A stretch of DNA of 64,000 nucleotides from Streptomyces echinoruber (GTDB lineage: Bacteria > Actinomycetota > Actinomycetes > Streptomycetales > Streptomycetaceae): assembly GCF_014651135.1 (NCBI RefSeq), contig NZ_BMWH01000020.1, positions 1 through 64,000 of the forward strand, given 5' to 3'. How positions within the stretch are numbered: the first letter of the stretch is position 1; each line of letters starts with the position of its first letter. Of this stretch, positions 26,042 through 34,043 are shown one piece after another. The translations under genes were made by a program, and so were the position numbers. The notes beneath the pieces are model-generated. The model saw nothing but the letters and a program-made list of their open reading frames with translations, searched no databases and was not told the DNA's origin.

Positions 26042-26434
26042 TCAGATCCCCGGCCGGTACCGCAGCGGATGGTCCGCCGGGACCTCCACCAGGACGATTT
26101 GCGTGCCGTCCGGGTCGGCGATCCACATCTCGATCAGGCCCCAGGGCTCCTTCACCGGCGGCCGGACGATCTCCACGCCCTTCGCCCGCAGCTCCTCGTG
26201 GGCGGCGGTGACGTCCTCCACCTGGAGCCACAACCGCAGGGCCGGGCTCGGCGGGGTGTCGGAGCGGCCGGAGACCTCCAGGAAGCCGCCGCCGAGGAAG
26301 TAGACGGTGCCGCGCTCCGGCCCGGTGCCGAACTCGCGGTGGACGGCGAGGCCCAGCCGCTCGCCGTAGAAGACGCGGGAGCGCTCGGGGTCGGTGGGGC
26401 GGAGCAGGACGCGGCTGCTGAGTACGTGCACCAT
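26042..26434 (-). CDS. VOC (glyoxalase/bleomycin resistance-like) family protein
   Basis: 130 residues. Two beta-alpha-beta-beta-beta modules: LSSRVLLRPTDPERSRVFYGERLGL (residues 5-29, broken here by the helix) and LRLWLQVEDVTAAHEELRAKG, ending IEMWIADPDGTQIVLVEVP with the C-terminal metal-ligand Glu of the fold. The substrate cannot be told. ATG 26434 is preceded at the right distance by TAGGCT, a -10 box that would give a leaderless message. Divergent from the GNAT gene across a symmetric promoter. Confidence 0.88.
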   Translation of the reverse strand: MVHVLSSRVLLRPTDPERSRVFYGERLGLAVHREFGTGPERGTVYFLGGGFLEVSGRSDTPPSPALRLWLQVEDVTAAHEELRAKGVEIVRPPVKEPWGLIEMWIADPDGTQIVLVEVPADHPLRYRPGI

Positions 26435-26440
26435 GCGGCG

Positions 26441-26464
26441 GAGCCTAATGGCCGCGTTAGGCTC
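26441..26464. promoter_or_regulatory. Symmetric divergent promoter/operator
   Basis: GAGCCTAA (26441-26448) and TTAGGCTC (26457-26464) form a perfect 8-bp inverted repeat with an 8-bp spacer. Each arm contains TAGGCT, a TAnnnT-type -10 box, pointing outward to the VOC and GNAT genes. Confidence 0.55.
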
Positions 26465-26514
26465 GTCCTCGCCTCGCACGCGCCGTGAACCGCCTTGAAC
26501 GGGAGAGCCGCCCC

Positions 26515-27054
26515 ATGGACACCACCGCCACCGGACTGACCTTCCGCGACGCCACCGACGCCGACGTCGACGCGCTGGTCACGCTGATCGAGTCGGCGTA
26601 CCGCGGGGAGTCCAGCCGCCGCGGCTGGACCACGGAGGCGGACATCCTCGACGGGCAGCGCACCGACCCGCAGGGCGTGCTGGAGGTCATCAAGGCGCCC
26701 GGCAGCCGGCTGCTGACGGCGGAGCGGGACGGCCGCCTGGTCGCCTGCTGCCAGCTCGAGCACCGCGGCGACCACGCCTACTTCGGCATGTTCGCGGTCA
26801 GCCCCACCGAGCAGGGCGCGGGCCTGGGCAAGGCGGTGCTGGCCGAGGCGGAGCGGCAGGCCCGCGAGAGCTGGGGCGCGGCGGAGATGCACATGACGGT
26901 GATCTCCGTCCGCGACGACCTCATCGCCTGGTACGAGCGGCGCGGCTACCGCCGCACGGGCCGCACGACCCCGTTCCCCTACGGCGACGAGCGCTTCGGC
27001 ATCCCGCGCCGCCCCGACCTGCGGTTCGAACTGCTGGTCAAGGAACTCGCCTGA
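26515..27054 (+). CDS. GNAT family N-acetyltransferase
   Basis: 179 residues from ATG 26515 (GGGAGAG upstream). The acetyl-CoA site is in motif A, FAVSPTEQGAGLGKAVLAEAE (Q-x-x-G-x-G/A pattern QGAGLG at about 102-107), followed by motif B with WYERRGYRRTGRT near 142-154. It transfers an acetyl group to an amine of an unknown substrate. Divergent from the VOC protein, sharing a symmetric promoter, so the two may be co-regulated. Confidence 0.92.
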   Translation: MDTTATGLTFRDATDADVDALVTLIESAYRGESSRRGWTTEADILDGQRTDPQGVLEVIKAPGSRLLTAERDGRLVACCQLEHRGDHAYFGMFAVSPTEQGAGLGKAVLAEAERQARESWGAAEMHMTVISVRDDLIAWYERRGYRRTGRTTPFPYGDERFGIPRRPDLRFELLVKELA

Positions 27055-27110
27055 ACGGCGGCTCACCCGAACGGCGGTCCGTCCGAACAGCGGCCCGCCC
27101 GGGCCCGGAC

Positions 27111-27200
27111 GATGCCGATGCCGATGCCGACGCCGATGCCAACGCCGATGCCGATGTCGGTGCCGGTGCCGCCCGCGGTCACGCGGTCACGCGGTCACGC
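27111..27200. repeat. Hexanucleotide and octanucleotide tandem repeats
   Basis: Ten units of GATGCC-like hexamers fill 27111-27170, and three perfect GGTCACGC octamers follow at 27177-27200. The octamers overlap the stop codon (27195-27197) of the GDPD gene. Confidence 0.85.
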
Positions 27201-27878
27201 GGTGAGGCGGCCGATCCGCCTGATCTCCGGGTAGTCGGTGGTGACGCCGTCCAGTTCCAGGGCGCGGGCCAGCCGCAGGTGGTCCTGGGTGTTGACCACC
27301 CAGCCGATGATCCGCAGGTCCGCCTTGCGCGCGTACTCGGCGACCTCCAGGGTCAGCCGCCGGATGTTGAGGCACACCGTCGCCGCCCCGGCCTCGCGCG
27401 CCCGGTCGACCACGTCGGTGCCGTAGCGGCTCGCGACGAGCGCGGTGCGCACCCCGGGCACCAGCCGGGCGATCTCCGCGATCGCCTCGTCGTGGAAGGA
27501 GGACACCTCCACCCGCTCCACCAGGTCCCGTGCGCGCATCACCTCGGCCAGCGCCCGGGCCGCCGCCGTGTCCTTGATCTCCGCCTGCAGCGGGGTGCGC
27601 ACCGCCTCCAGGACCTCCTCGAAGACCGGTACCCGCTCCCCGCGCCCCGCGTCCAGGGCGCGCAGCTCCTCCAGGGTCTTCTCGGCGATCGGCCCGCTGC
27701 CGTCGGTGGTGCGGTCCACCTCCGCGTCGTGCATGACGACGAGCGCGCCGTCCCGGCTCAGGTGGAGGTCCAGCTCGATGACGTCCATCCCGGCCGCCTC
27801 GGCGGCCACGAAGGAGCGCAGGGTGTTCTCCGGCTCGACACCCATCACCCCGCGGTGTCCGATGGTCAGGAAATGCAA
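27195..27878 (-). CDS. Glycerophosphodiester phosphodiesterase family protein
   Basis: 227 residues. The N-terminus FLTIGHRGVMGVEPENTLRS holds the catalytic His8-Arg9 and the Glu of PENT; IELDLHLSRDGALVVMHDAE gives the metal-binding Glu/Asp and second His; C-terminal GVTTDYPEIRR is also typical. There is no signal peptide, so it is the cytosolic form that hydrolyses glycerophosphodiesters to glycerol 3-phosphate and an alcohol. The start is TTG 27878, since no ATG or GTG precedes the motif at a fitting place and GAGGCGAACG lies upstream. Confidence 0.92.
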   Translation of the reverse strand: MHFLTIGHRGVMGVEPENTLRSFVAAEAAGMDVIELDLHLSRDGALVVMHDAEVDRTTDGSGPIAEKTLEELRALDAGRGERVPVFEEVLEAVRTPLQAEIKDTAAARALAEVMRARDLVERVEVSSFHDEAIAEIARLVPGVRTALVASRYGTDVVDRAREAGAATVCLNIRRLTLEVAEYARKADLRIIGWVVNTQDHLRLARALELDGVTTDYPEIRRIGRLTA

Positions 27879-28161
27879 CGTTCGCCTCGCTTCCGTCGAC
27901 GGCGGTGGGGGGAACACGCGATCCGGCCGCACCGCGGGCGGCGGTCCGCGCGCCGGGAGGCAGCCTAGACCCGCCGGTCCCGCCGCTCGCGCGCATCCGC
28001 CCCGCCGTGGCGCGCATACCTGTCGCCGCAACGGGGTACAGCAGGAAAAACCGCGGCTTTGGCCGGGGTGTGCAGGACGATTTCCCGATGATCCTCTTGC
28101 TGGCTGAAACCAGGGGACATACGGTGTCCTCGACGCGAGGTTCTCCCGTGGAGGATGGGAC

Positions 28162-29559
28162 ATGACGGAAATTCTTGTGCAGGAGCGCGCCGAGGGGCAG
28201 GTTTCTCCTGCGGCCAGGGTGGTGGAGCACCCGGCGTGGCCCGCGCTCAAGGATGCCGTGGAGCAGATCCGGCCGTGGCAGTCGAAGGACGGCTCCATCG
28301 ACTTCGACGCCGAGGGAGCCCCCACCCGCGCCGAGGCCGAGGACGCCCTGCGCCGTGTCGTCGAGGCCGTCGAGCAGCTCTCCCCGCTGCTGCCGCACGA
28401 CGCCGAGTACCACGCCGCGCTCGTGAAGGACCTGCGCCGCTGGGCCGCCGAGGGCTTCGGGGTGCCCGACTTCCTCGACTCGCTGCTCGCCTTCCAGCCC
28501 GCCGCCAACCGGCAGCACGGCCTGCAGCACCTGGTCGTCTTCCCGATGTACACGCAGAACGGCAACCCCGACCGCAACCTCGAGGCGGTCGTGCTGCGCA
28601 TGGTCTGGCCGGACTGGCTGGCCGAACTGGAACGCACCCGCTACGACAACCCGCTGTTCTGCGGCATCACCTTCGAGGACTTCACCTCCGGCTACGACAC
28701 CAACTCCGCCGTCCTCTTCCCGGAGACCATCGCCGTGCGCGAGGCGCCCGAGCGCTTCAGCTGGGGCGGCATCTTCTGCGACCGCGAGGCCGCCCGCTTC
28801 CGCCGGGTCACCGCCGCCGCCGTCGACATCCTGGGCCTGGAGCTGCCCGAGGACGTCGAGGCGATGATCCACGACCAGAAGCGGTGCGAGGAGGCCTTCG
28901 TGCTGTGGGACATGATCCACGACCGCACCCACAGCCACGGCGACCTGCCGTTCGACCCGTTCATGATCAAGCAGCGGCAGCCGTTCTGGATGTACGGCCT
29001 GGAGGAGCTGCGCTGCGACCTCACCGCCTTCAAGGAGGCCGTCCAGCTCGCCGCCGAGGGCGTGCCGCAGGCCCGTGACGTGCAGTACGCCGTCCTCTTC
29101 GACCGCATGTTCCGCTTCCCGGTCACCGGCGAGCGCGTGCGCAACTACGACGGCCTGGGCGGCCAGCTCCTCTTCGCCTACCTGCACCAGCACGACGTGG
29201 TGCGCTGGCGGGACAACAAGCTGTCCATCGACTTCGAGCGCGCACCGCAGGTCACCAACCAGCTGTGCGCCGAGATCGAGAAGCTGTACCGCGACGGCAT
29301 CGACCGGCCCAAGCTGGTCCACTGGTTCGCCGGCTACGAGCTGGTCTCCCGCCACCTCGCCCCGCACCCCGCCTCCAAGTGGGCCAAGGGACCCGAGGCC
29401 CTCGACCTGAGCCAGCCGCCGCGCAAGCTCGTCGACGACGTGCTTCCCGACGAGTTTCCCCTGAGCATGTTCTATGAGGCGCTGCAGAAGAAGCTGAAGA
29501 AGGTGATCGCCTCCACCAAGGGCATCACCGCCGACAGCGCCGACCGGGTCGCCGCGTGA
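28162..29559 (+). CDS. DUF6421 family protein
   Basis: 465 residues from ATG 28162 (GGAGGATGGGAC upstream). A conserved actinobacterial protein with no known function as far as I recognise it. Marked motifs: FQPAANRQHGLQHLVVFPMY near 112-131, ITFEDFTSGYDTNSAVLFPE, and a His-rich segment WDMIHDRTHSHGDLPFDPF near 251-269 that could bind a metal. The sequence is soluble with a Lys-rich C-terminus. Its stop overlaps a GTG (GTGA at 29556-29559), and it leads a tight operon with an SDR and a threonine aldolase. Confidence 0.82.
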   Translation: MTEILVQERAEGQVSPAARVVEHPAWPALKDAVEQIRPWQSKDGSIDFDAEGAPTRAEAEDALRRVVEAVEQLSPLLPHDAEYHAALVKDLRRWAAEGFGVPDFLDSLLAFQPAANRQHGLQHLVVFPMYTQNGNPDRNLEAVVLRMVWPDWLAELERTRYDNPLFCGITFEDFTSGYDTNSAVLFPETIAVREAPERFSWGGIFCDREAARFRRVTAAAVDILGLELPEDVEAMIHDQKRCEEAFVLWDMIHDRTHSHGDLPFDPFMIKQRQPFWMYGLEELRCDLTAFKEAVQLAAEGVPQARDVQYAVLFDRMFRFPVTGERVRNYDGLGGQLLFAYLHQHDVVRWRDNKLSIDFERAPQVTNQLCAEIEKLYRDGIDRPKLVHWFAGYELVSRHLAPHPASKWAKGPEALDLSQPPRKLVDDVLPDEFPLSMFYEALQKKLKKVIASTKGITADSADRVAA

Positions 29560-29594
29560 GCGACCGCGCCGGGAACACGGCTCAGGAGGAGAAG

Positions 29595-30347
29595 ATGGCG
29601 AACGGCAACGGGGCGCTGAGCGGCGCGGTGATCGCGGTGGCCGGCGCGGGCGGGCCCGCCGGCCGCGCGACGCTGCGGCGGCTCGCGGAGGCGGGGGCGA
29701 CCGTCGTCGGCTCCGACAACGATCCCGAGCGGCTCGCGGAGGCCGTCGACGCGGCGCGCTACGCCCGCGGCGGCGCCACCGTCACCGGCGACACCGTCGA
29801 CCTGCTCGACCTCAGGGCGACCCGCGAGTGGGCCACCCGCGTCGAGAAGGACTTCGGCCGCGTCGACGGGCTCGTGCACCTCGTCGGCGGCTGGCGCGGC
29901 AGCGAGACCTTCACCAAGACCAGCCTCGACGACTGGGACTTCCTGGAGCTGCTGCTGATCCGCACCGTGCAGCACACCTCCCTCGCCTTCCACGAGGCCC
30001 TCCAGCGCAGCGACCGCGGCCGCTACGTCCTCATCAGCGCCCTGGGTGCGAGCAGGCCCACCGCGGGCAACGCCGCCTACGCCGCCGCCAAGGCCGCCGC
30101 CGAGGCGTGGACGCTGGCCATGGCGGACTACTTCCGCAAGGCGGGGGCCGCCGGGGAGCTCTCCTCCGCGGCTACGATCCTGGTCGTGAAGGCGTTGGTG
30201 CACGACGCGATGCGCGCCGACCGCCCCAACGCGAAGTTCGCGGGCTTCACCGACGTCAAGGACCTGGCCGAGGCCATCGCCGGAGTGTGGGAGAAGCCCG
30301 CCGCCGAAGTGAACGGGAAGCGCCTGTGGCTGACCGAGCAGCCGTGA
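29595..30347 (+). CDS. Short-chain dehydrogenase/reductase (SDR) family protein
   Basis: 250 residues from ATG 29595, directly after GGAGGAGAAG; GTG 29556 overlapping the previous stop is an alternative. The nucleotide-binding loop is AVAGAGGPAGRATLRRL (a variant of T-G-x-x-x-G-x-G). Active site: LISALGASRPTAGNAAYAAAKAAAE, with the catalytic Ser, Tyr and Lys (Y-x-x-x-K). Acts as an NAD(P)-dependent oxidoreductase on an unknown alcohol/carbonyl. Co-transcribed with the DUF6421 gene and overlapping the threonine aldolase start by 4 bp. Confidence 0.9.
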   Translation: MANGNGALSGAVIAVAGAGGPAGRATLRRLAEAGATVVGSDNDPERLAEAVDAARYARGGATVTGDTVDLLDLRATREWATRVEKDFGRVDGLVHLVGGWRGSETFTKTSLDDWDFLELLLIRTVQHTSLAFHEALQRSDRGRYVLISALGASRPTAGNAAYAAAKAAAEAWTLAMADYFRKAGAAGELSSAATILVVKALVHDAMRADRPNAKFAGFTDVKDLAEAIAGVWEKPAAEVNGKRLWLTEQP

Positions 30348-31417
30348 ACCCATCGAGAACCGACGCCCGTCGCCACCACGACCCCGAGGTACGGGGCTTC
30401 GCCAGCGACAACTACGCCGGCGCCCACCCGGAGGTGCTCGCCGCCCTGGCCCTGGCCAACGGCGGGCACCAGGTCGCCTACGGCGAGGACGCCTACACCG
30501 ACAACCTCCAGCGGATCATCCGCAGCCACTTCGGCGCGACCGCCGAGGCGTACCCGGTCTTCAACGGCACCGGCGCCAACGTCGTCGCGCTGCAGGCGGT
30601 CACCGACCGCTGGGGCGCGGTGATCTGCGCGGAGAGCGCCCACATCAACGTCGACGAGTGCGGCGCGCCGGAGCGCATGGGCGGCCTGAAGCTGCTCACG
30701 GTGCCCACCCCGGACGGCAAGCTCACCCCCGAGCTGATCGACCGGCAGGCGTACGGCTTCGAGGACGAGCACCGCGCCATGCCGCAGGTGGTGTCGATCA
30801 CCCAGAGCACCGAGCTCGGCACCGTCTACACCCCGGACGAGGTCCGCGCGATCTGCGAGCACGCGCACGCGCGCGGCATGTACGTCCACCTGGACGGCTC
30901 CCGGCTGGCCAACGCCGCCGCGTTTCTGGACGTGCCGATGCGCACGTTCACCAACGCGGTCGGCGTGGACATCCTCTCCCTGGGCGGCACGAAGAACGGC
31001 GCGATGTTCGGCGAGGCGGTCGTCGTCCTCAACCCCGACGCCGTGCGCCGGATGAAGCACCTGCGCAAGATGTCCATGCAACTGGCCTCGAAGATGCGCT
31101 TCGTGTCGGTGCAGCTGGAGGCACTGCTCGCCCGGGACCTGTGGCTGCGCAACGCCCGCCACGCCAACGAGATGGCCCAGCGCCTGGCCGAGGGCGTCCG
31201 GGCCGTGGGCGGCGTGGAGATCCTCCACCCCGTCCAGTCCAACGCCGTCTTCGCCCGGCTGCCGCAGGAGGTGAGCCGGCGGCTGCAGCGGCGGTTCCGC
31301 TTCTACTTCTGGGACGAGGCCGCCGGCGACGTGCGCTGGATGTGCTCCTTCGACACCACGGAGGACGACGTGGACGCGTTCGTGGCCGCGCTCAAGGAGG
31401 AGATGGCCCGGCAGTGA
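30344..31417 (+). CDS. Low-specificity L-threonine aldolase (PLP, beta-eliminating lyase family)
   Basis: 357 residues. Conserved features: FASDNYAGAHPEVLAAL at the N-terminus, AVICAESAHINVDECGAPE, VHLDGSRLANAA (cofactor Asp) and ILSLGGTKNGAMFGEAVV with the PLP-binding Lys217. It cleaves threonine or other beta-hydroxy amino acids to glycine and an aldehyde. GTG 30344 overlaps the SDR stop (GTGA); GTG 30326 in the same frame is an alternative with GGGAAG upstream. Last gene of the DUF6421-SDR-aldolase operon, closed by a perfect hairpin. Confidence 0.92.
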   Translation: MNPSRTDARRHHDPEVRGFASDNYAGAHPEVLAALALANGGHQVAYGEDAYTDNLQRIIRSHFGATAEAYPVFNGTGANVVALQAVTDRWGAVICAESAHINVDECGAPERMGGLKLLTVPTPDGKLTPELIDRQAYGFEDEHRAMPQVVSITQSTELGTVYTPDEVRAICEHAHARGMYVHLDGSRLANAAAFLDVPMRTFTNAVGVDILSLGGTKNGAMFGEAVVVLNPDAVRRMKHLRKMSMQLASKMRFVSVQLEALLARDLWLRNARHANEMAQRLAEGVRAVGGVEILHPVQSNAVFARLPQEVSRRLQRRFRFYFWDEAAGDVRWMCSFDTTEDDVDAFVAALKEEMARQ

Positions 31418-31441
31418 CCGCCCCATGACCGGAGCACGAGC

Positions 31442-31482
31442 ATGCGGCCACCCGGAAAGCCATTGCGACCGGGTGGCCGCAT
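31442..31482 (+). terminator. Hairpin terminator of the threonine aldolase operon
   Basis: Perfect 14-bp stem ATGCGGCCACCCGG (31442-31455) with CCGGGTGGCCGCAT (31469-31482) and a 13-base loop, 24 bp after the aldolase stop. Behind it a direct repeat containing GACGGATTGCCGCAC appears twice. Confidence 0.82.
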
Positions 31483-31566
31483 CCTTGGTGCTGCACGACG
31501 GCGGATTGCCGCACAACGACGGATTGCCGCACGACGACGGCTCCGGGCGGCGGCCGTCGTCACCGC

Positions 31567-31591
31567 CCGGAGCCCGGGCGGCGGGCTCCGG
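31567..31591 (-). terminator. Hairpin terminator of the acyltransferase gene
   Basis: Perfect 10-bp stem CCGGAGCCCG (31567-31576) with CGGGCTCCGG (31582-31591) around GGCGG, abutting the stop codon of the minus-strand acyltransferase gene. Confidence 0.78.
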
Positions 31592-32320
31592 TCAGCGGGC
31601 CTTCGCCGCGCTCGGCTCCTCCGGGGCCGGCGCGGTGCCGCCGAGGTGGGCGGGCATCCACCAGGTGTCGTCCGGGCCCTTGGGGCGGCCCGGGTAGGCG
31701 CGCTGGGCCGCCTCGAGCAGCTCCTGGACGCGTTCGCGCAGGCGGGCGGTGAGGGCGCCGGCGTACTGGCCGCGCGGGGCCTCCAGAGGGGCGCCGACCC
31801 GGATGGTGACGGGCAGGTGGCTGCGGCGGAAGGTGCGCGGACGGCCCTTGGTCCACAGCCGCTGGGTGCCCCACAGGGCCATCGGAACCAGCGGCACGCC
31901 CGCCTCCTGGGCGAGGCGGACGGCACCCGACTTGAAGGTCTTCAGGGTGAACGACTGCGAGATCGTGGCCTCCGGGAAGACCCCGACGACCTCTCCCGAC
32001 CGCAGCGAGTCCAGGGCGTGCGCGTAGGCCGCCTCGCCCTGCGCGCGGTCCACCGGGATGTGCTTCATGCCGCGCATCAGCGGACCGGCGACGCGGTGCC
32101 GGAACACGGACTCCTTCGCCATGAAGCGCACCAGGCGCTTCTGCGGGCGCGCCGCGAGGCCGTTGAAGACGAAGTCCAGGTAGCTGATGTGATTGCTCAC
32201 CAGCACGGCACCGCCCGAGCGGGGGATGTTCTCCGAACCCCTGCAGTCGATCTTCAGGTCCCACACCCGGAACATCGCGAGGGCGAGACCGATCACGGGA
32301 CGGTAGACAAGCTCAGCCAT
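31592..32320 (-). CDS. 1-acylglycerol-3-phosphate acyltransferase family protein (PlsC-like)
   Basis: 242 residues. Motif I SNHISYLDFV has the H-x4-D catalytic pair; motif II covers RFMAKESVFRH; motif III is VGVFPEATIS (E in place of the usual EGT-type end); motif IV VPLVPMALWGTQ. A single hydrophobic N-terminal segment (RPVIGLALAMFRVW) may anchor it at the membrane. It acylates lysophosphatidate or a related lysolipid in phospholipid synthesis. The C-terminus is Pro/Ala-rich. A TAACTT box lies near 32380 on the minus strand. Confidence 0.92.
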   Translation of the reverse strand: MAELVYRPVIGLALAMFRVWDLKIDCRGSENIPRSGGAVLVSNHISYLDFVFNGLAARPQKRLVRFMAKESVFRHRVAGPLMRGMKHIPVDRAQGEAAYAHALDSLRSGEVVGVFPEATISQSFTLKTFKSGAVRLAQEAGVPLVPMALWGTQRLWTKGRPRTFRRSHLPVTIRVGAPLEAPRGQYAGALTARLRERVQELLEAAQRAYPGRPKGPDDTWWMPAHLGGTAPAPEEPSAAKAR

Positions 32321-32758
32321 GGACGGGACGGACCCTTCCTGTTCTGCCTGGGAACCTTGGGAAGGGGACTCCCGGCGGGAAGTTACGCGGCCGTAGGTTT
32401 ACGGCTCTCGCAGATCGTGCACGAAGAACGCCCGGCGGGCCAGTCCGGGTGCCCGCCGACGGCGAGATCCTCGTCACGTCGGTCGTGTGATCCCTCCCCG
32501 CCGCAGTCCCCGGCTGCTCCGCGCGCCCCTTGCGCGGCGCGGCAGCACGTACGTCTCACCCCGGGCAGTACCCCGGGACGGCGTTCGCGAACGCCGCGGC
32601 CGCCGCGGCCCCGGTCGCCCTTTTCCGGGGGCCGGGAATTCCCGCGGTCCCGTGGGCGCTGCACCTGCACGACGACCGGAATCGTGGTGGGTGCGGCGGC
32701 GCCGCCGGCGGCGACCGCCCGCAAAATGCCACAGCGGCGGCGGAAGGGGAGGGTGCGC
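32321..32758. other. 438-bp divergent intergenic region with palindromes
   Basis: No gene is supported here. It holds a perfect 16-bp palindrome GGCGTTCGCGAACGCC at 32580-32595, a short inverted repeat CCGTA/TACGG near 32390-32404, and an in-frame extension of the thioredoxin gene from about 32684 (VVGAAAPPAATA) that may be the relic of a membrane anchor. Promoters for the acyltransferase and the thioredoxin genes should lie in it. Confidence 0.5.
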
Positions 32759-33085
32759 GTGCGTGTGCGGGACGGGGACGAGCGGCTGGACGCGGCCGCG
32801 CTCGGCGCCGCCCTGGGCGAGCGCGCCACCCTGGTGCAGTTCTCCAGCGCCTTCTGCGCCCCCTGCCGGGCCACCCGCCGCGTCCTCGCCGAGGTGGCCG
32901 GCATGGTGCCCGGCGTCGCGCACGTCGAGATCGACGCCGAGGCGCATCTGGACCTCGTACGCCGGCTGGACGTCGTCAAAACGCCCACCGTGCTCGTCCT
33001 GGACGCCGGGGGCCGGGTGGTGCGGCGCGCCGCCGGGCAGCCGCGCAAGGCCGACGTGATCGCCGCGCTGGGCGAGGCGGTGTGA
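32759..33085 (+). CDS. Thioredoxin family protein
   Basis: About 108 residues from GTG 32759. Thioredoxin fold with LVQFSSAFCAPCRATRRVL: the active site is C-A-P-C instead of C-G-P-C; cis-Pro is in VVKTPTVLVLD. The start is uncertain: AAGGGGAGGG (32744-32753) suits GTG 32759 or 32765, while the frame stays open upstream to GTG 32684 and beyond, adding a weakly hydrophobic VVGAAAPPAATARK segment that resembles a damaged signal anchor. Reduces or isomerises disulfides in an unknown partner. Close to the flavin reductase unit. Confidence 0.86.
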   Translation: MRVRDGDERLDAAALGAALGERATLVQFSSAFCAPCRATRRVLAEVAGMVPGVAHVEIDAEAHLDLVRRLDVVKTPTVLVLDAGGRVVRRAAGQPRKADVIAALGEAV

Positions 33086-33168
33086 GACCCCCGGGCGGAG
33101 GTGTGAGCCGTCTCGCGGAACACCGGACGTACTTGACTGCGTGCACCACGCGTCGTCAGCCTGGCCGT

Positions 33169-33249
33169 ATGCCTTCGGAACTCCTTCTCGTCGGGCGGCC
33201 GCACATCGATCCCGCCCGCGCCGCGAGCGCGCGCTGCCCGGCCCGGTGA
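33169..33249 (+). CDS. Short leader peptide (26 residues) upstream of flavin reductase
   Basis: ATG 33169 to TGA 33247-33249 reads MPSELLLVGRPHIDPARAAS followed by ARCPAR. The pattern LLVGRxHIDxARxAS-x-x-C matches the very short actinobacterial ORFs annotated as putative leader peptides, often upstream of sulfur or cysteine-related genes, where Cys near the end is thought to sense charged tRNA-Cys. No ribosome site is visible; TTGACT at about 33133 suggests a promoter that would start the message at or near the ATG. It ends 43 bp before the flavin reductase start. Family call from pattern; regulation is inference. Confidence 0.72.
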   Translation: MPSELLLVGRPHIDPARAASARCPAR

Positions 33250-33292
33250 GCAGCCGCCGGACCGCCCCCCGCCCCCGACGAAGGACAACTTC

Positions 33293-33802
33293 ATGACGGC
33301 CTCGCCCGACCTGACCACGTTCCGCCTCGCCTCGCCCGACCTGCTGCGCTCCGTCTTCCGCCGGCACGCCGCCGGCGTGGCCGTGATCACCGCCCGCGGC
33401 GCACACGGCCCGGTCGGTTTCACCGCCACCTCCCTCACCTCCGTCTCCGCCGACCCGCCGATGCTGTCGTTCGGCGTCAGCACCGGCGGCTCCAGCTGGT
33501 CGGCGATCGCCGCCACGGACCACGTCGGCGTGCACATACTCGGCGAGCACCAGCAGGAGCTGGCCGCCACCTTCGCCCGCAGCGGCGCGGACCGCTTCGG
33601 CCCGGCCACCGCCTGGCGCGAGGGCCCGCACGGCGTCCCGCTGCTCGACGGCGTCCTCGCATGGGTGGTGGCACGCATCGTCACCCGGGTGCCCGCCGGG
33701 GACCACCGCGTGGTCCTCGCCGAGGTCGCCCTCGGCGACCCCGCCGGGCAGGGCCGGCCCCTGCTGTACCACCAGGGGCGTTTCACGGCCCTGCGGGACT
33801 GA
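33293..33802 (+). CDS. Flavin reductase family protein
   Basis: 169 residues with the split-barrel flavin reductase-like domain: RSVFRRHAAGVAVITARG, VGFTATSLTSVSADPPMLSF (FMN contact region), VGVHILGEHQQELAATFAR, and the C-terminal RPLLYHQGRFTAL. It supplies reduced FMN or FAD to a partner monooxygenase. None is adjacent; the short Cys-containing leader in front suggests a link with sulfur assimilation, e.g. sulfonate use, as inference. GAAGGA lies upstream of ATG 33293. Confidence 0.92.
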   Translation: MTASPDLTTFRLASPDLLRSVFRRHAAGVAVITARGAHGPVGFTATSLTSVSADPPMLSFGVSTGGSSWSAIAATDHVGVHILGEHQQELAATFARSGADRFGPATAWREGPHGVPLLDGVLAWVVARIVTRVPAGDHRVVLAEVALGDPAGQGRPLLYHQGRFTALRD

Positions 33803-33993
33803 CGGCCCTCCGCTCCACCCGCTCCGCTTTCGTCCGCCCTCCTGCGCGGCCGTCCGGTTCCGGTTACGCTGCGTTGCACAGGTCACAGTTCAAAGCGCTT
33901 GCTTAGCGGGCAGGAACTGGATGTACTGGCGAGTAATATTTCGTTCGGAGTGCGGAGTCGCCCCGACCGGGATCGGCCGCTTCGGGCGCCTAT

Positions 33994-34012
33994 GCTGCCT
34001 GCAAGAGGCAGC
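33994..34012 (+). promoter_or_regulatory. Leader hairpin upstream of etfB
   Basis: GCTGCCT-GCAAG-AGGCAGC forms a perfect 7-bp stem 31 bp before the etfB start. It is preceded by TATGCT-like and AATATT-like AT-rich segments (33935-33995) that may hold the promoter. The rest of the 33803-34043 gap shows no gene. Confidence 0.45.
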
Positions 34013-34043
34013 CCAGACATGACGATGCAGTAGGAGAGCCGGC

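Noticed and set aside
27187-29367. Long minus-strand frame across DUF6421 and GDPD genes
   Set aside because: It is the complement of the DUF6421 frame, with no start signal or motif; GDPD is encoded in another frame ending at 27195.
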